Source of the DNA: Reclinomonas americana ATCC 50394 | Lineage: Eukaryota; Jakobida; Jakobea; Jakobida | Direction of reading: 5' to 3' | DNA length: 35,297 bases | Assembly (NCBI GenBank): GCA_048213135.1 | Contig: PS015383.1 | Location: 76,167-111,463, forward strand | Part shown: positions 21,573 to 33,600 of the stretch, in pieces | Layout: the number at the start of each line of letters is the position of its first letter | Numbering within the stretch: position 1 is the first letter of the stretch | Notes under the pieces: generated by a model | Databases searched by the model: none | The model's input: the letters and a program-made list of their open reading frames with translations, nothing else | What the model was told of the DNA's origin: nothing | Position numbers and translations under genes: made by a program

Positions 21573-22740
21573 ATGGCAACGCAAGCAACGAGTAACAGTG
21601 ATAGTGGTGGTATAGGCCGACTAGTGCACATTGCATGCTCCATTGTTGTGGCCGGAGCAAGCTTCTTTATGATCAAGATCACCGACGCAGTTTCGTGTGT
21701 TCTGTTCTCTCTCTTTCTTTGCGCGTGTCTGTGTTTTTCTCATGTGCAAAGCAGCTTCTTTTGTACACTGGAGAACCGGGTCAGCGACGCGCGTCGGAGT
21801 TGATTGAGGAGAGAGAGGATGAGTTCTTTCATGCGAGTTCCGCGCGGCGACGAGTCTACATGCAGCGCTTGATTGCGGCTCCGCGAAGTGCGCCACCACA
21901 GGCAGCAGCTCCTCCTCCTCCACCACAACCAGTGCAGCAGCAACAACAGCAACAAGTTCTCTTTCAACCCAGGCTCAGTTGCGTTTCTTGGTTGCTGTCC
22001 TTGTGATGTTGTTGTTGTCAGTCGTGCTCACTCTCTATCGTTTTGCACAGTGGATGTGCCGTTTCGTGTGATCGTTTGTCTCTCTTTGTTCTGCACACGT
22101 TGATCTTGTTGTTGTTGTTGGCGACAGTGAGCATCTCGCGGAGCATGTCAATCGTTTGTTGCAAGTGTGGAGTCGTTGCGTTCTGTTTGTTGTTTTTGGT
22201 GTGTGTTGTGTGGCGAGAGTGCTCATCTGTGTGTGTGTGGAATGTGGCGTAGAGGTCATGGGGATCAGTTGCGTCTGCGTTGTTGATTGTGGTTATCGAC
22301 GAGGCTGTCACTGATTGCTTCTCGTTTCTGTGTGGCCAGACTTGCATGATTTGCCTGTTGCGTGCCTCTTTTGTGTTGTCTTTTTGATGATGCGTGGTGG
22401 ATGCTCATGGCTGGTGTGCGAGTAGATTCGCGGAGAGGCCCTCGACGGCAATCGAATCGACCAGCACACTGCAATTCAAGTGTGTCGGACCGCGAATGAT
22501 CTGCTTGCTTCCGACGGTTCCGGCGACATGTTTCGTGTTTTCTTGCACGCACCGGTCATCCATCTGCTTGCTGACTCCGTTGTGCACAGTTGTGCCGTTT
22601 GCTTGGACCCGTATAACATCGACGAGCGACTACGAGTGCTTCCGTGTCATCACCGCTTCCATGTTGCGTGCATCGATGCGTGGCTCCAGCGCAACAGTCT
22701 GTGCCCCACATGCCGCCACGACGTCCTGGTTCCTGCGTGA
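21573..22740 (+). CDS. Membrane-anchored RING-H2 protein, probable E3 ubiquitin ligase
   Basis: Transfers ubiquitin from an E2 enzyme to substrates, probably at a membrane. A hydrophobic helix near the N-terminus (RLVHIACSIVVAGASFFMI) should be a signal anchor. A charged helix and a Pro/Gln tract follow. The C-terminal RING-H2 has CAVCLDPYNIDERLRVLPC, then HHRFHVACIDAWL and CPTC, with all eight zinc ligands in C3H2C3 order. Exons are 21573-21689, 21755-21977, 22051-22060, 22128-22174, 22340-22356, 22426-22529 and 22590-22740, giving 222 residues. All six introns start with GTTTCG or GTTGCG, and two exons are only 10 and 17 nt. The frame closes exactly at the TGA, and the last intron places the first Cys of the RING directly after its exon junction. 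The layout resembles ATL-type ligases, though that name is for plants. Confidence 0.87.
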
Positions 22741-22855
22741 GCCAAGTACACCCACCCCGTCGTGACACTATGCTTGGTGTCTTTCTTTTTACAGGAGCGA
22801 CTTATGGCGGCACTAGAGAACTCTTATCTACACACGCCAACACGATAGACTGACT

Positions 22856-22889
<34 letters not shown>

Positions 22890-22903
22890 CAAATGCCCGC
22901 GTC
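22741..22903. other. Short convergent 3' region between RING and kelch genes
   Basis: The stops of the two convergent genes are 163 bp apart. The only distinctive content is a CA repeat near the kelch side. Confidence 0.6.
22858..22887. repeat. (CA)n microsatellite
   Basis: A perfect CA tract lies in the 3' region shared by the convergent RING and kelch genes. Confidence 0.92.
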
Positions 22904-23193
22904 TCAGCGGCGGCCGGATGACTTCGGCACCGCTGCAGGCGACGAGCGAGTACCGGCTCCACGCACGAGTGGCGGCGACACTGACCGCGTACCACCGCGA
23001 GTCGGGGATGTGCGCTTGTGTTCGGGTGAGTCGGCTTTGGTCTTGCGTGGTGCAAGACCCACTGGAGTGGTACCCGGTGGCATCACCCGGTGCGAAACCT
23101 TGCGCGGCTGTGTCGCACGGTGGACGGTAAACACCGACTGCACACAGGAAGAATTCGGGGGTGAGACGAGAACCGCAATCGCACACACACAGA

Positions 23194-23247
<54 letters not shown>

Positions 23248-26200
23248 NNNNNNNNNNNNNNNNNNNNNNNNNNNNNNNNNNNNNNNNNNNNNNNNNNNNN
23301 NNNNNNNNNNNNNNNNNNNNNNNNNNNNNNNNNNNNNNNNNNNNNNNNNNNNNNNNNNNNNNNNNNNNNNNNNNNNNNNNNNNNNNNNNNNNNNNNNNNN
23401 NNNNNNNNNNNNNNNNNNNNNNNNNNNNNNNNNNNNNNNNNNNNNNNNNNNNNNNNNNNNNNNNNNNNNNNNNNNNNNNNNNNNNNNNNNNNNNNNNNNN
23501 NNNNNNNNNNNNNNNNNNNNNNNNNNNNNNNNNNNNNNNNNNNNNNNNNNNNNNNNNNNNNNNNNNNNNNNNNNNNNNNNNNNNNNNNNNNNNNNNNNNN
23601 NNNNNNNNNNNNNNNNNNNNNNNNNNNNNNNNNNNNNNNNNNNNNNNNNNNNNNNNNNNNNNNNNNNNNNNNNNNNNNNNNNNNNNNNNNNNNNNNNNNN
23701 NNNNNNNNNNNNNNNNNNNNNNNNNNNNNNNNNNNNNNNNNNNNNNNNNNNNNNNNNNNNNNNNNNNNNNNNNNNNNNNNNNNNNNNNNNNNNNNNNNNN
23801 NNNNNNNNNNNNNNNNNNNNNNNNNNNNNNNNNNNNNNNNNNNNNNNNNNNNNNNNNNNNNNNNNNNNNNNNNNNNNNNNNNNNNNNNNGTCGACGGTCG
23901 GAATATTGAGGTCGGGCATCTCCTCGAGATCGCCATGCGCCGCCACGGCTGCTGCTGACAGTGGCGCACCGGACTCACTCTTGCGGTCACTGGGCGAACG
24001 AGCCGCCGAACCGACGCCACCGTCGCGCGGCGAGTGTGGTCGAGTGTGCGTGCGCGAGCCGGGAGCCGAGAGTGTGGTTGGGGCCAGGCGCGGTGCATCG
24101 AGATACGCAGACCCATTGGCCAAGTCGGCGCGCGTCAGCTGTGCCACGAATTAGCAAACACGAGCACACGTCATCGACACGAGAAAGACTCGTACCTTGC
24201 GCAGATATGAAGTACGCTGCTGCGGACGTGCCACGAGTTCACCGGGTGGACTGTCTGATGTCGGTGCCACGGCGACTGGGACACCGGCCGGGCTTGACAC
24301 GTAAAGTGACTGCGGATGAGTGAAGTGAGTGAGTGAACCATCGAGTACCAAGTGTGGGCGCAACGAGGGAGTGAGCGTACCAGGAGATTGCGCGACTCGT
24401 TGAGGCGGACATCACGTTCCGGACTGGAGCTGTGCTGACTGCCGGTGGCGACGGCGGTGGGTGGCGAGGAGCGGCGATTGCGCAGTGTGCGTTGCGCAGC
24501 CTCCATCATGGGATCGCGTGGGGATGTGGGCGCCGAGGTTGCCGACTTGGTGCCGGCGCCGACAGTCAGATAGGTCGGCGAACGGGGTGCACTTCGCGCC
24601 GCTGGCGATCCAGCAGGTGGCGGCACCGGCACCAACGGTGCTGCTGCTGTCGCGGCTGCTGTTGTCGCCGACACGCGGAGCTGAGGAGACTTGGCAAGTG
24701 GCTCGAGAATGGAACTCATGGCCTGCGCTGCGCCACGCGGCGACGACGGCGCAGTGATGGAGGGCCGGCGTGCGTGCAAAGGCGACGCAGAATCGAGGCG
24801 GAAGCGCACCGACGGGCTCACGCGATGCGGAGGTTGCGGTGGTGAGCCAGCTGCCACTGGCGACAGGTGATCGCCCGTCGCACTGCTCCGCAGGCGATTT
24901 TGTGCTGCGGCCGACAGCGACGATGACGGAAGTGGTTCAAGTCGCGGTGTGCCTGGTCGAGGCTGCGGCAGCGCGACCGGTGAAACATGGCTGTCATCGG
25001 AGAGGAGGTTGGTGAGCGTGCTGAGGCGGGGAAAGAGCAGAGGGTGCTGGCAAACGCAACATGGTTGTTGGCGACGATGCCGTCACATCAACCGAGAGCG
25101 GCGGGAGGCGACGGGGAGTCGGCGGTCGCACCGGAGGCAACACAGTGGTTGTTGCCGTTGTGGCTATTGTCGGTTGTGGTGGTGGTGGCGAGCCAGACGA
25201 CAATTCTGTGACACACTCACTCAGCAATGGGCGCGCACTGAGATGGACGCGCCGGCACGTGCGAGACTCACCCTTGGCTTTCTGAACGGCCGACACCATT
25301 TTCTGCACGAGACTGGAGGGTCGGTTGCGGCCGGGTGATGGCGGTTGGCTCATCGAGCTGCTTCGTCTGGCCACGCGTTTCTGCAGCTGCTGCTGCAGTT
25401 GCTCAATGCCCTACACACACAGTTTTGTTGAGAAGAACACGCGTTCACCCCTTCGTCGGTCACACTCTCTCACCTCACGAGTGTCGAGCATCGCCATCAC
25501 AGCAGAACGCGCAATGCCACTGGCGGTGGGCGCCGCCACCGACGACACCTTGTCGCGATCTGGAGTCTCCGGAAGTCGCAACTGCGGCACCTGCACGGGT
25601 GAGTTCGGCAATTGCGCCAACGGGGCCGCCAGATTCAGGTGCCCGATGATCACAGTCGAGAACAGCTCGCCGAGCGAACCCCTGCGTGCATTCACAACAG
25701 GGAGTGAGACGCACGACGGGGGAACGCCGAGTTACAACCCCTGGCCACCACGAAACTTGCCACCAAAGAGGACCAGCTGCGGCAGCGGGCCGACGGTGAT
25801 CACACAGGCGTGCTTGGAGCGCGGAGTAATGGCGTCAGAATCACGACGAGTCCACGGCTCTGCCGCAGGTGGCGCATCCCGATTCGCTGCCGCCATGGCG
25901 TGGTCCTCCAGGGCGTCTACCACAAGCGGAAGAACACGCAGTGAGCTCACGACTCGCAGTGCATTCGAAGAGCGCATGCAACGCACCGGCATTGGCCACC
26001 CAGCAGTCGCCGAGAGCATCTTGCCGATGATTGATGCCTCCAATGACGACAAGGATGCGGCCGAAAGACGACAGAGTCATGAACGAGCGCGGGCAAATCT
26101 GCTCCTGCACTCCCAAAAACGTCCACACGTTGGTGGTGGTGTCGTACACAAACAGCTCGTTGCTGTACTTGCTCTGCTGGTCACAAAAGCCGCCAAAGAG

Positions 26201-27328
26201 GAACAGGCCTGAGCGGTGCAGCACCAGGGTCAGAATAACGCACCGATGAGTACGCCTGTCAGTGCGAGGACGACGCAACGAGTGCCGACCGCAGTCATGG
26301 CATGACCGCACCGTGGCGATGGCACCTGTCCCTTCGGTTGCAACAGCGTGTACTCGTGGTCGCGCAAGTCAAACGAGCACATGCTATCGGTGGCGCGCAC
26401 GGAACCATCAAACACTTGCTGATTGCCTCCGAACACATACACAGTGGTGCCAACACGCGCACAGGCGGCCTCGTAGCGACCACGGAAAGTCGGGGGCATG
26501 CGCACGCGCTCAAAGTGCCCCGAGCCGTCACCCTTGTGCTTGTACCACTTGCGTTGCAGGCGCAAGCAGTACACATTGTGCAGACTGCAACACAGTCAGC
26601 TACCGACGCGAACACACGGCTGCGTTGTGACAGAGCGCAACATGTTCCCCGACGCGTCGAGTCCAGAGAAGAGATACACGTGGGCGCCAGAGGAGAACGC
26701 CAAGTGGTCGGTGCGACACAGCGGGTTTGCCACACCACCCGAACCCATCATGAGCGATGCCAGTGCCGGCGACGAGTTGAGCGCCACCGCCGCTATACAC
26801 AATACAAGAAAGAGTCAGCACTCTGCATATGGTGTCGCACTCCTTTGTAACGCTCACCGGCACTCGGGGCCTCCCAGGTGGTTGGCGGACGCGCCCATTC
26901 TCCCGATCCCGGCAGCTGAATGACACCAAAGCCTCCGTCGAGTGCCGCCGACGACTTGGACTGTCGACTCCATCCTCCGCACACCAACACACCACTCTCC
27001 GTGGCAGTCACTGTGGCGACGAGTGAGACAGAGTGTGATGTGTTTGACTGCATCAATGTGTTCGCAACTCGTGTGACCGACGCGTCCACTCAGCGACTAC
27101 ACACACACACACACACAGTGAGTGTTCTGTGGAGACGGAGAGCACAGTGTGTGTGAGGGAGAGGCGCACCTCATTGTATGGCACAAAAGGAGCAGCGATA
27201 ATGGAAGTGGTGACTGCTGAAGGCGACGAGGCCGACGCGTGAGACTCGCGCGGTGGTGACGGAGGCCTCTTTTGCTCTGCCGCAGTGTGCGACTCCTCCA
27301 CAGAGAGCACCTCAAATGTCAAGTCCAT
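22904..27328 (-). CDS. Kelch-repeat protein with long Ser/Pro-rich tail (interrupted by an assembly gap)
   Basis: The N-terminal half is a kelch beta-propeller, usually a protein-binding platform. The ATG at 27328 opens MDLTFEVLSVEES. Kelch blades follow: SGVLVCGGWSR, HVYLFSGLDASGN, TTVYVFGGNQQVFDG, LFLFGGFCDQQSKYSNELFV, then ILVVIGGINHRQDALGDCWV and PQLVLFGGKFRGGQG. Exons are 27328-27170, 27047-26858, 26792-26642, 26584-26280, 26208-25954, 25886-25739, 25681-25474, 25410-25272 and 25205-25061, then 25020 onward. After a short Gln-rich helix (GIEQLQQQLQKR), the protein becomes Ser/Pro/Ala-rich with many SPR/SPP phosphorylation-type sites. It is cut by the gap at 23248-23889. A final exon (23137-22904, TGA) keeps the same composition, so it probably belongs here. 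Binding partners cannot be inferred. The ATG is 106 bp from the stop of the next minus-strand gene. Confidence 0.84.
23197..23246. repeat. (GA)n microsatellite at the edge of an assembly gap
   Basis: A perfect GA tract runs into the N run, in a probable intron of the kelch gene. The repeat is the likely reason the assembly broke here. Confidence 0.93.
23248..23889. other. Assembly gap (642 N)
   Basis: A run of N inside the kelch gene, between Ser/Pro-rich coding sequence on the right and a GA repeat on the left. Confidence 0.99.
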
Positions 27329-27434
27329 GAGGTAACACACACGCAGCGCGACTAATGTTGTTGATTGCCGAGAGCCGCCGAGATGATGCCCAAATTTGGT
27401 GAAAGTGTCTACACAATGCCATTCATTGTCTTCT

Positions 27435-30235
27435 TCATGTCGCGTCGTCGCCGGCACCGGCGAGAGCACGGGCGCGAGCTTCCCACATGGGTACTTCGTC
27501 GTCGCGACCGGCACGGCGGAGCACCAGCACGAGATTGCTGTAGGCCAGTGCGAAACCGGGCCACAAGCGGATGGCTTCCATGTAGTCTGCAGCGAGAAGG
27601 TCATTTTCTGAGATTTGTACCGAGACGCGCCTTGCCATGTACTTACCATTGATGGCTTCTGTGAACTGGTTGAGGGCGGTATATGCATTCTGTGCAAAAA
27701 GGCAAAATGCGTTAAGAATCTCAATGTCAGCAAAAAAATCGCGATTGCCAAGAGCACGCACTCCGCCTGTGAAATAACACAACAACAAACGGTGAGGGAA
27801 TCGCCGGTGCATCAGAAACAAGCGAAGAAACGAGCGAAGGGAAAAACGGCCGCCCCCCAAGAGGACGCACGATTCTGCAGGGAGAATCGCAGGTCAGCAA
27901 ACAACGTTCCGCACCGGGCCGTAGCATCTGTATTCATATATTCCACCCGACTCCGCGACGCAACATTCAGCGCTGTCCAGTTGTTCGCGTCCAACGCCAG
28001 TGCTCTTGTGCAGTCGTCTCTGTTATTTTGCACACAACATGCGATTCGCACGTCAGCGGACATGCACACGCAAAAGACAGGGGGACGTTGTCGTGCTGAC
28101 CTCGCTCCCATGAAGTCTCGCATGCAGTACAACGAATCGCCGTGCGCCACCCACGCCATGGAGCACTCGGGGTCCAACCACAATGCGTGCTCCGAGTCCC
28201 GCAACCCTGCGGCAACGACGGCGGTGTCAGGATGTGCAGAACAACAAACATGCAGTTGAATGGAGGTCACCGTCGTCGATGCGTCGACACCGATTGTGAC
28301 TTCTCGCTCGCCCGCACCACGCCAGCACAAGCCGTGGATCCAGTTCAATGGCCTCGTCTGTTGTTGCCGGAGAACATCATCATCATGAGGAGGAGAATGG
28401 CAGACAGGCAAAAGGTGAATGAAACAAGGCGACGCAACCGTACAGACGGGTGGCTTCCGCGAAATTACGATCGCGATACATGGTGTCGGCATCGCGCAAC
28501 TTGCGCAGTGCTCGCGATCGCCGAGCACTCGCTGCATGCGTCTCCAATGTCAACATCCACCAGCAAACAAGGGAGGTCAGTGCTGCAGATCCCTTTGCGA
28601 ACCTCTAGAAAACACTTGTGCACCACGGGCAAGCACCGTCGACATTGGTAATGCCAGCGCCATGTTGGCGACCCGTCCCGAAATGTCGGCCTTGATCAGC
28701 TCGTCTTGAATCGCCGCGTCCGCTGTGACCGACGAAGTCCCAATGTGTGTGATGAGCTGTGTAATGCACGAGCACATCCGACGGACGCACCTTCAGAGAC
28801 CGCCAGCAGCACCTGCAACATCTCTTCGACCCAGTCGATGCGAGGGATGCTGGCCGCCGACTCCAACCAACTCAGCGTCAACGGCACCATGCACAGGTAC
28901 CGGAAGGCACCGCTATTGCCGCGATGATCTGCGACAGCATGGAGAGGGGTTGGTGTGAGTGTGAAGCAGACACTTACTCGAAACTCTAGCACCAACGCAC
29001 CGGTCACCGCATTGCGGAGCGTCCGCAGCAGTGCGAGCGAGAGCATGTCCTCGCCCGTCCGTGACACTTCGCTCACCGCCAACGGCAACATGGCTTCACC
29101 CAACAACGAGAAGCGGTGGCACAAGCAGCGGAGCAGAACACGCAGACCCTCACAGTCGTGAAACGCATCCTGATTCCGTACACAACCTGCACAGACCAGT
29201 GAGCGATTTCAGTCCCTGCACAACTCTCTCGTTCACCTCCCGCAGACGAACCGGCCATGGCGTTCCCGATGCAGCCGAGCAGACATGAGGCAAGGAATGT
29301 CGGCGTTGACTCGCTGACCGCGCGAATCAGCAGCGACATGCCGTCGCAGTCGGCCAGCTCATGCTTGCTTTCGGAGCATTCTGTTTTCCGCACGCGTCAT
29401 CAGCGTCTTCACCACACACACCACACGCAAAGCGACACGCACCACACAAGAGAGCCCAGAGCGCAGCAGCCGCACGCTCACGGATCACAAGCGGCACCGA
29501 CGACGGCGGCGCAATCTGCATCAACAGAAGACTCGCGGCTCCCTGCTGCGCGGCCAGTCGTCGCTGCGCCGGGTTCACTGTACGCGCACAGAGAACAGAT
29601 CAGCTGTAAGCAACATGGCGGTCCACACACGTGCACACACACATACCATGTAACAGATCCGATAGCGTCGCCAGCGCCTCGACCAGCACCGACTCATCGA
29701 CACAGACACCACGCAACACACCCAACAACTGCGACAAGACCACCACCTGCTGCTGCCCGACAACCACCACATCCACCGTCGGCGTGGTGCTGACCGCCCG
29801 CTCATCCACCGCAACCACATTCCTCCGCGACACTTCTTCCACGGCGACCACCACCACCTCCTCCACTTCCTCTACATCATCATCTTCTTCGACCTCTGCC
29901 AATTCCCGCTTGGCGCACCACGGCGCACCACTCGGAGCGATCTTTGATCGCGTTATCAGTGGTGGCGGCGGTGGTGGTGAAGATGAGAGAGGAGAAGGCA
30001 GTGGAGGCTGCGCGCGTGCTCTCCGAACGCGTTGCGCTGGTGGTCGACGCGGTGCGATCGGCGAGTATGAATGCAGCGGACCGGCCACGGAAGACGAGGA
30101 CGAGGACGACGAGGAGGAGGAGGATCGCGATGCTGGCGCGTCGCGATTCGCTGTGTACGTGAGAGAGTGAGAGAGAGTGCTAGTGTAAGTGACTTAAAGC
30201 GAGCGCGCTTTCGGCGATGAGAATGACGCACCCAT
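27435..30235 (-). CDS. Armadillo-repeat plus TPR protein
   Basis: A helical-repeat protein, probably a scaffold or co-chaperone. The start is a 4-nt exon (ATGG, 30235-30232) spliced to 30150-29647; no ATG exists in that frame downstream of the upstream stop. A Ser run, Pro run and acidic segment come first. Armadillo-type helices follow: SVLVEALATLSDLLH, QQGAASLLLMQIAPPSS, RAAAALWALL, PTFLASCLLGCIGNAMA, GEDMLSLALLRTLRNAVTGA and WVEEMLQVLLAVSE. Exons 29577-29443, 29380-29237, 29186-28974 and 28928-28791 join in frame; the join after 28722 is uncertain. The C-terminal part has TPR units: DADTMYRDRNFAEATRLYDE then AIELDPRLVLAWCGRA, DSEHALWLDPECSMAW, and MEAIRLWPGFALAYSNL at the end. UNC-45 also combines TPR and ARM, but with TPR first. 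Function is not established. Confidence 0.8.
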
Positions 30236-30630
30236 TCGTTGTTGTGATCGCGGTTAGGCTGGTGGCGAGGCTGAGGATGAGGGTGATCTACTCGCTATGT
30301 GTGTGTGTGTGTGTGTGTGTGCGCGGAGTGCGTGATTGGAGACAGAGAGAAAGAGAGAGCAAGTGATGCTCGCGCGCGGGAAGGAAAAACTACAACCACG
30401 ACCCGCCAGCCACTCCATGTTGCGCGACTCACTCACTCACTCACTCTCACACACACACTCTCTCTCCACACGTGTGTGATCCTTCTCTGTGTGCTGCTAT
30501 TAACGCGTCATTGCTTCACTACTTCTCCTCGTCTTTTGTGTGTGTGAATATGAATATGGTTCGGACACTTGCTCACTCACACACACACACACAGATCAAG
30601 TGAGGCGAGCACGCACGTGCGCGGTTTGGC
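30236..30630. other. Divergent intergenic region with simple repeats
   Basis: 395 bp separate the start codons of the ARM-TPR gene and the coiled-coil gene. It contains GT, GA and CACT simple repeats and no supportable coding exon. It should hold promoters for both genes. Confidence 0.6.
30299..30321. repeat. (GT)n microsatellite
   Basis: A GT dinucleotide tract within the divergent intergenic region. Confidence 0.9.
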
Positions 30631-33600
30631 ATGAACACTCCGTCGCGTGTGCTCGCGCGCCGCGTGCGGGAGAGCGGTGCCACCAGCACGCAACGACAAC
30701 AACAACAACAACAACAGGCGCGACTGGAGAGTGTGAGTGGCCGCGGCGGTCTGCTCATCAATGCCGCCACTCTGGCCGCCCTCGCACCTCCATCCGCGTC
30801 TGCGCCCAAGTCGGGTGGGTACCCGGTGGTGCCGGAGGCGCAGANNNNNNNNNNNNNNNNNNNNNNNNNNNNNNNNNNNNNNNNNNNNNNNNNNNNNNNN
30901 NNNNNNNNNNNNNNNNNNNNNNNNNNNNNNNNNNNNNNNNNNNNNNNNNNNNNNNNNNNNNNNNNNNNNNNNNNNNNNNNNNNNNNNNNNNNNNNNNNNN
31001 NNNNNNNNNNNNNNNNNNNNNNNNNNNNNNNNNNNNNNNNNNNNNNNNNNNNNNNNNNNNNNNNNNNNNNNNNNNNNNNNNNNNNNNNNNNNNNNNNNNN
31101 NNNNNNNNNNNNNNNNNNNNNNNNNNNNNNNNNNNNNNNNNNNNNNNNNNNNNNNNNNNNNNNNNNNNNNNNNNNNNNNNNNNNNNNNNNNNNNNNNNNN
31201 NNNNNNNNNNNNNNNNNNNNNNNNNNNNNNNNNNNNNNNGTCGTCGGTGCTCGCACCAAGCATGGTGTCTGTGGAAAAGTACCCGGGTGTGGTTCGCTTG
31301 CATCACAACGACTATCCGGCCCTGCTGGACCCCGACCTCGACGCTCTCGAGGCGCGCAAGCAGCGGCGAGGGACGATTGACCTCGCCACAGCTTCCATGT
31401 TTCGTCTGCCCGGATCCGCAGCTCCAACTCCCAAGCCGCAGGCTGGACTGTCATCTATTCACGAGGCGCGATCGGATGCCGATGAACTCAGCAGGTTCCG
31501 TTGCATCCGCACCGTGCGCACAAGAGCCATCATCGTGCACTCATTATGTCTTGCGTGTGAGCAGTGCTCTGCTGGGCAACCCGTCGCTCGGACGCGTCCA
31601 CGACGTGCCGCGACCGCGCGTGGAACTGACGCAGGCTGAACGCATGTTGTCGCAATTGAATGCCAAGCATGGCATTGTGGATAGCGCGCCGCCGGTTGCA
31701 GTGGCGTCGGCGATACCCGTGCGTCCGGTGCCATCGTGGACACTGCCGAACGAGGTGTTGCGCGCGGCGGCCCAGAAGCAGAATGGAGATCCGACGCACT
31801 GGGGCGACCAGGTGGTAAGCCCCGACGCCAGTGAGTTGGCGATGCTCACTGGCCTGGTGGAGGTGTGTGTGTATGATGACAGCGATTGCTGTGTGTCGTG
31901 GGTGTGCGCGAACTCATGTGTCTCCCCCAATGTGTGTCTCTCACCACAGCCCTCCAATCGTCTGGGTTCTCCGGCCTTGGCGCCAATCGACGCCCTGCAA
32001 CGCGACTCATCGCCTCTGGGAGTGGTGCAGCCGTACGCTGCGGAGGAGGGGCTCGGTGCTGATGCCTCGTTTGATGACATGGTGGCGAACCTGCTGCGGC
32101 GGCAGGGTGGTGATGAGGAGGGAGAGGCGGGCGGAGAAATGCTGGACACTGGCCAGATGCCGCCAGAGATGCTCATGCAACAACTGCAGGAGCTGCAAGA
32201 GCAGCTCGGCATTGGTGCCGACGAACTTGCACATGTCCTCGATGCTCATGCGCAAGGTGCCGAATTCGTGCGTCCTTTGCATCAAGAGTTGCCTGAGGAA
32301 GGGCTGGCGGCGGAGGGAAGTGGCCTCGGTCTCCCCACGGCACCGTCAGAAGGTGTTGCAGAGTTGATGGCTTCGGCTGTGACGGCGGAAACAACTGCGG
32401 CGGTGAACTCGCCGACACCTCCTCCGCCACTTGTCGCCTCGCCACACCCGGTGAGTCCTGCTTGAATTCAGAGAGAGAGGGGTGTTGTCATCGGCATTCT
32501 CACACATGGAAATGTGTACAGCCTCCCCCCGAAATCGACCTGGCGGCGTTTGGTATGACCATTCCCGACATCAAGTTGCCGCCGCTGCCGGTGGAGGAGG
32601 TGCCAGTGGTGGCGGTGGCGGAGCAGCAGTCACACGTGAATGAGCCGTCGTCCTCGCGTGCCGCGGACGCGTCTGCGTTGGCGGTCGTGCCGCAGACACC
32701 AGTAACAGTGGTGACCACTGTTGCGTGTGATTGTGGTGTTCCGTAGCAGATGCGCTTGGATTCTTTCACCAACATTTCTGCACTGGAACGCAGGTGACGG
32801 CCACTCTCTCACCAGAGCAACTGGAGGAGATGGAATCGCAGCGCCGGAGATTGGACGAAGAAGAACGGCTGCTGGAGGAGCAGCGCAGATTACAGCAGGA
32901 GATGTTGGTGCATCAGGCAGAGCAGGATCGCCTGCAGGCCGAGCAGGCCAAGATGCAGGAGGAGATGGATCGTTGCGTGTGTGTGTCGCGCATGGGAGTT
33001 GTTTTCCGTGTGCACTCGTATCCTCACGTCTCCCAACCACTCGCCAGAGCGCATGCGTGAGTTGCAGGAGCAACTGAGGCAGCAGAACGATGTGTACGCA
33101 CAAAGCCTGCTGAAATACGGAGAGGACATGGACGAGAAACTGCGCGCGCAGCAACAGAGTCAACTCGCGAAACAGGAAGTGCGTTGTTGCAACGACTTTG
33201 AAGCTTACCTCCTCTCATGTTATTAATATGTGTGTCGGCAACCAGGAAGAACTGCGGAGACTGGAGGCAGAATTTAAGTACCAGCAGCAGCAGCTGGTCG
33301 AGCAAGAGGTCAGTGAGCGTCACCGGTGGCACAAAGTTTGCTGCGATCGCGGCGTTTGATGATGGTGGCTCATTGTGGGCGATTGCAGCTGAAAGTGGAG
33401 CTGGAGAAGCAACTTGCTGCGCAGCGGCAGGGCATGCAAGAGGAGCTGTTGTCGCTGATGGAACAGCAGCGAGCCGAATTAGCGCGTTCACAGGCCGAGG
33501 CCGACAAGGCCATGCAGGAGGAGCAAGTGAAGATCATGTCGGAGAACTTGCGCGTGCAGCTGGAAGAGGAGCGCCGGTGTGTATTGATTTGCGGATTAGC

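Noticed and set aside
23083-24147. Continuous open frames spanning the 642-N gap
   Set aside because: The gap is translated as unknown residues, so continuity across it is meaningless.
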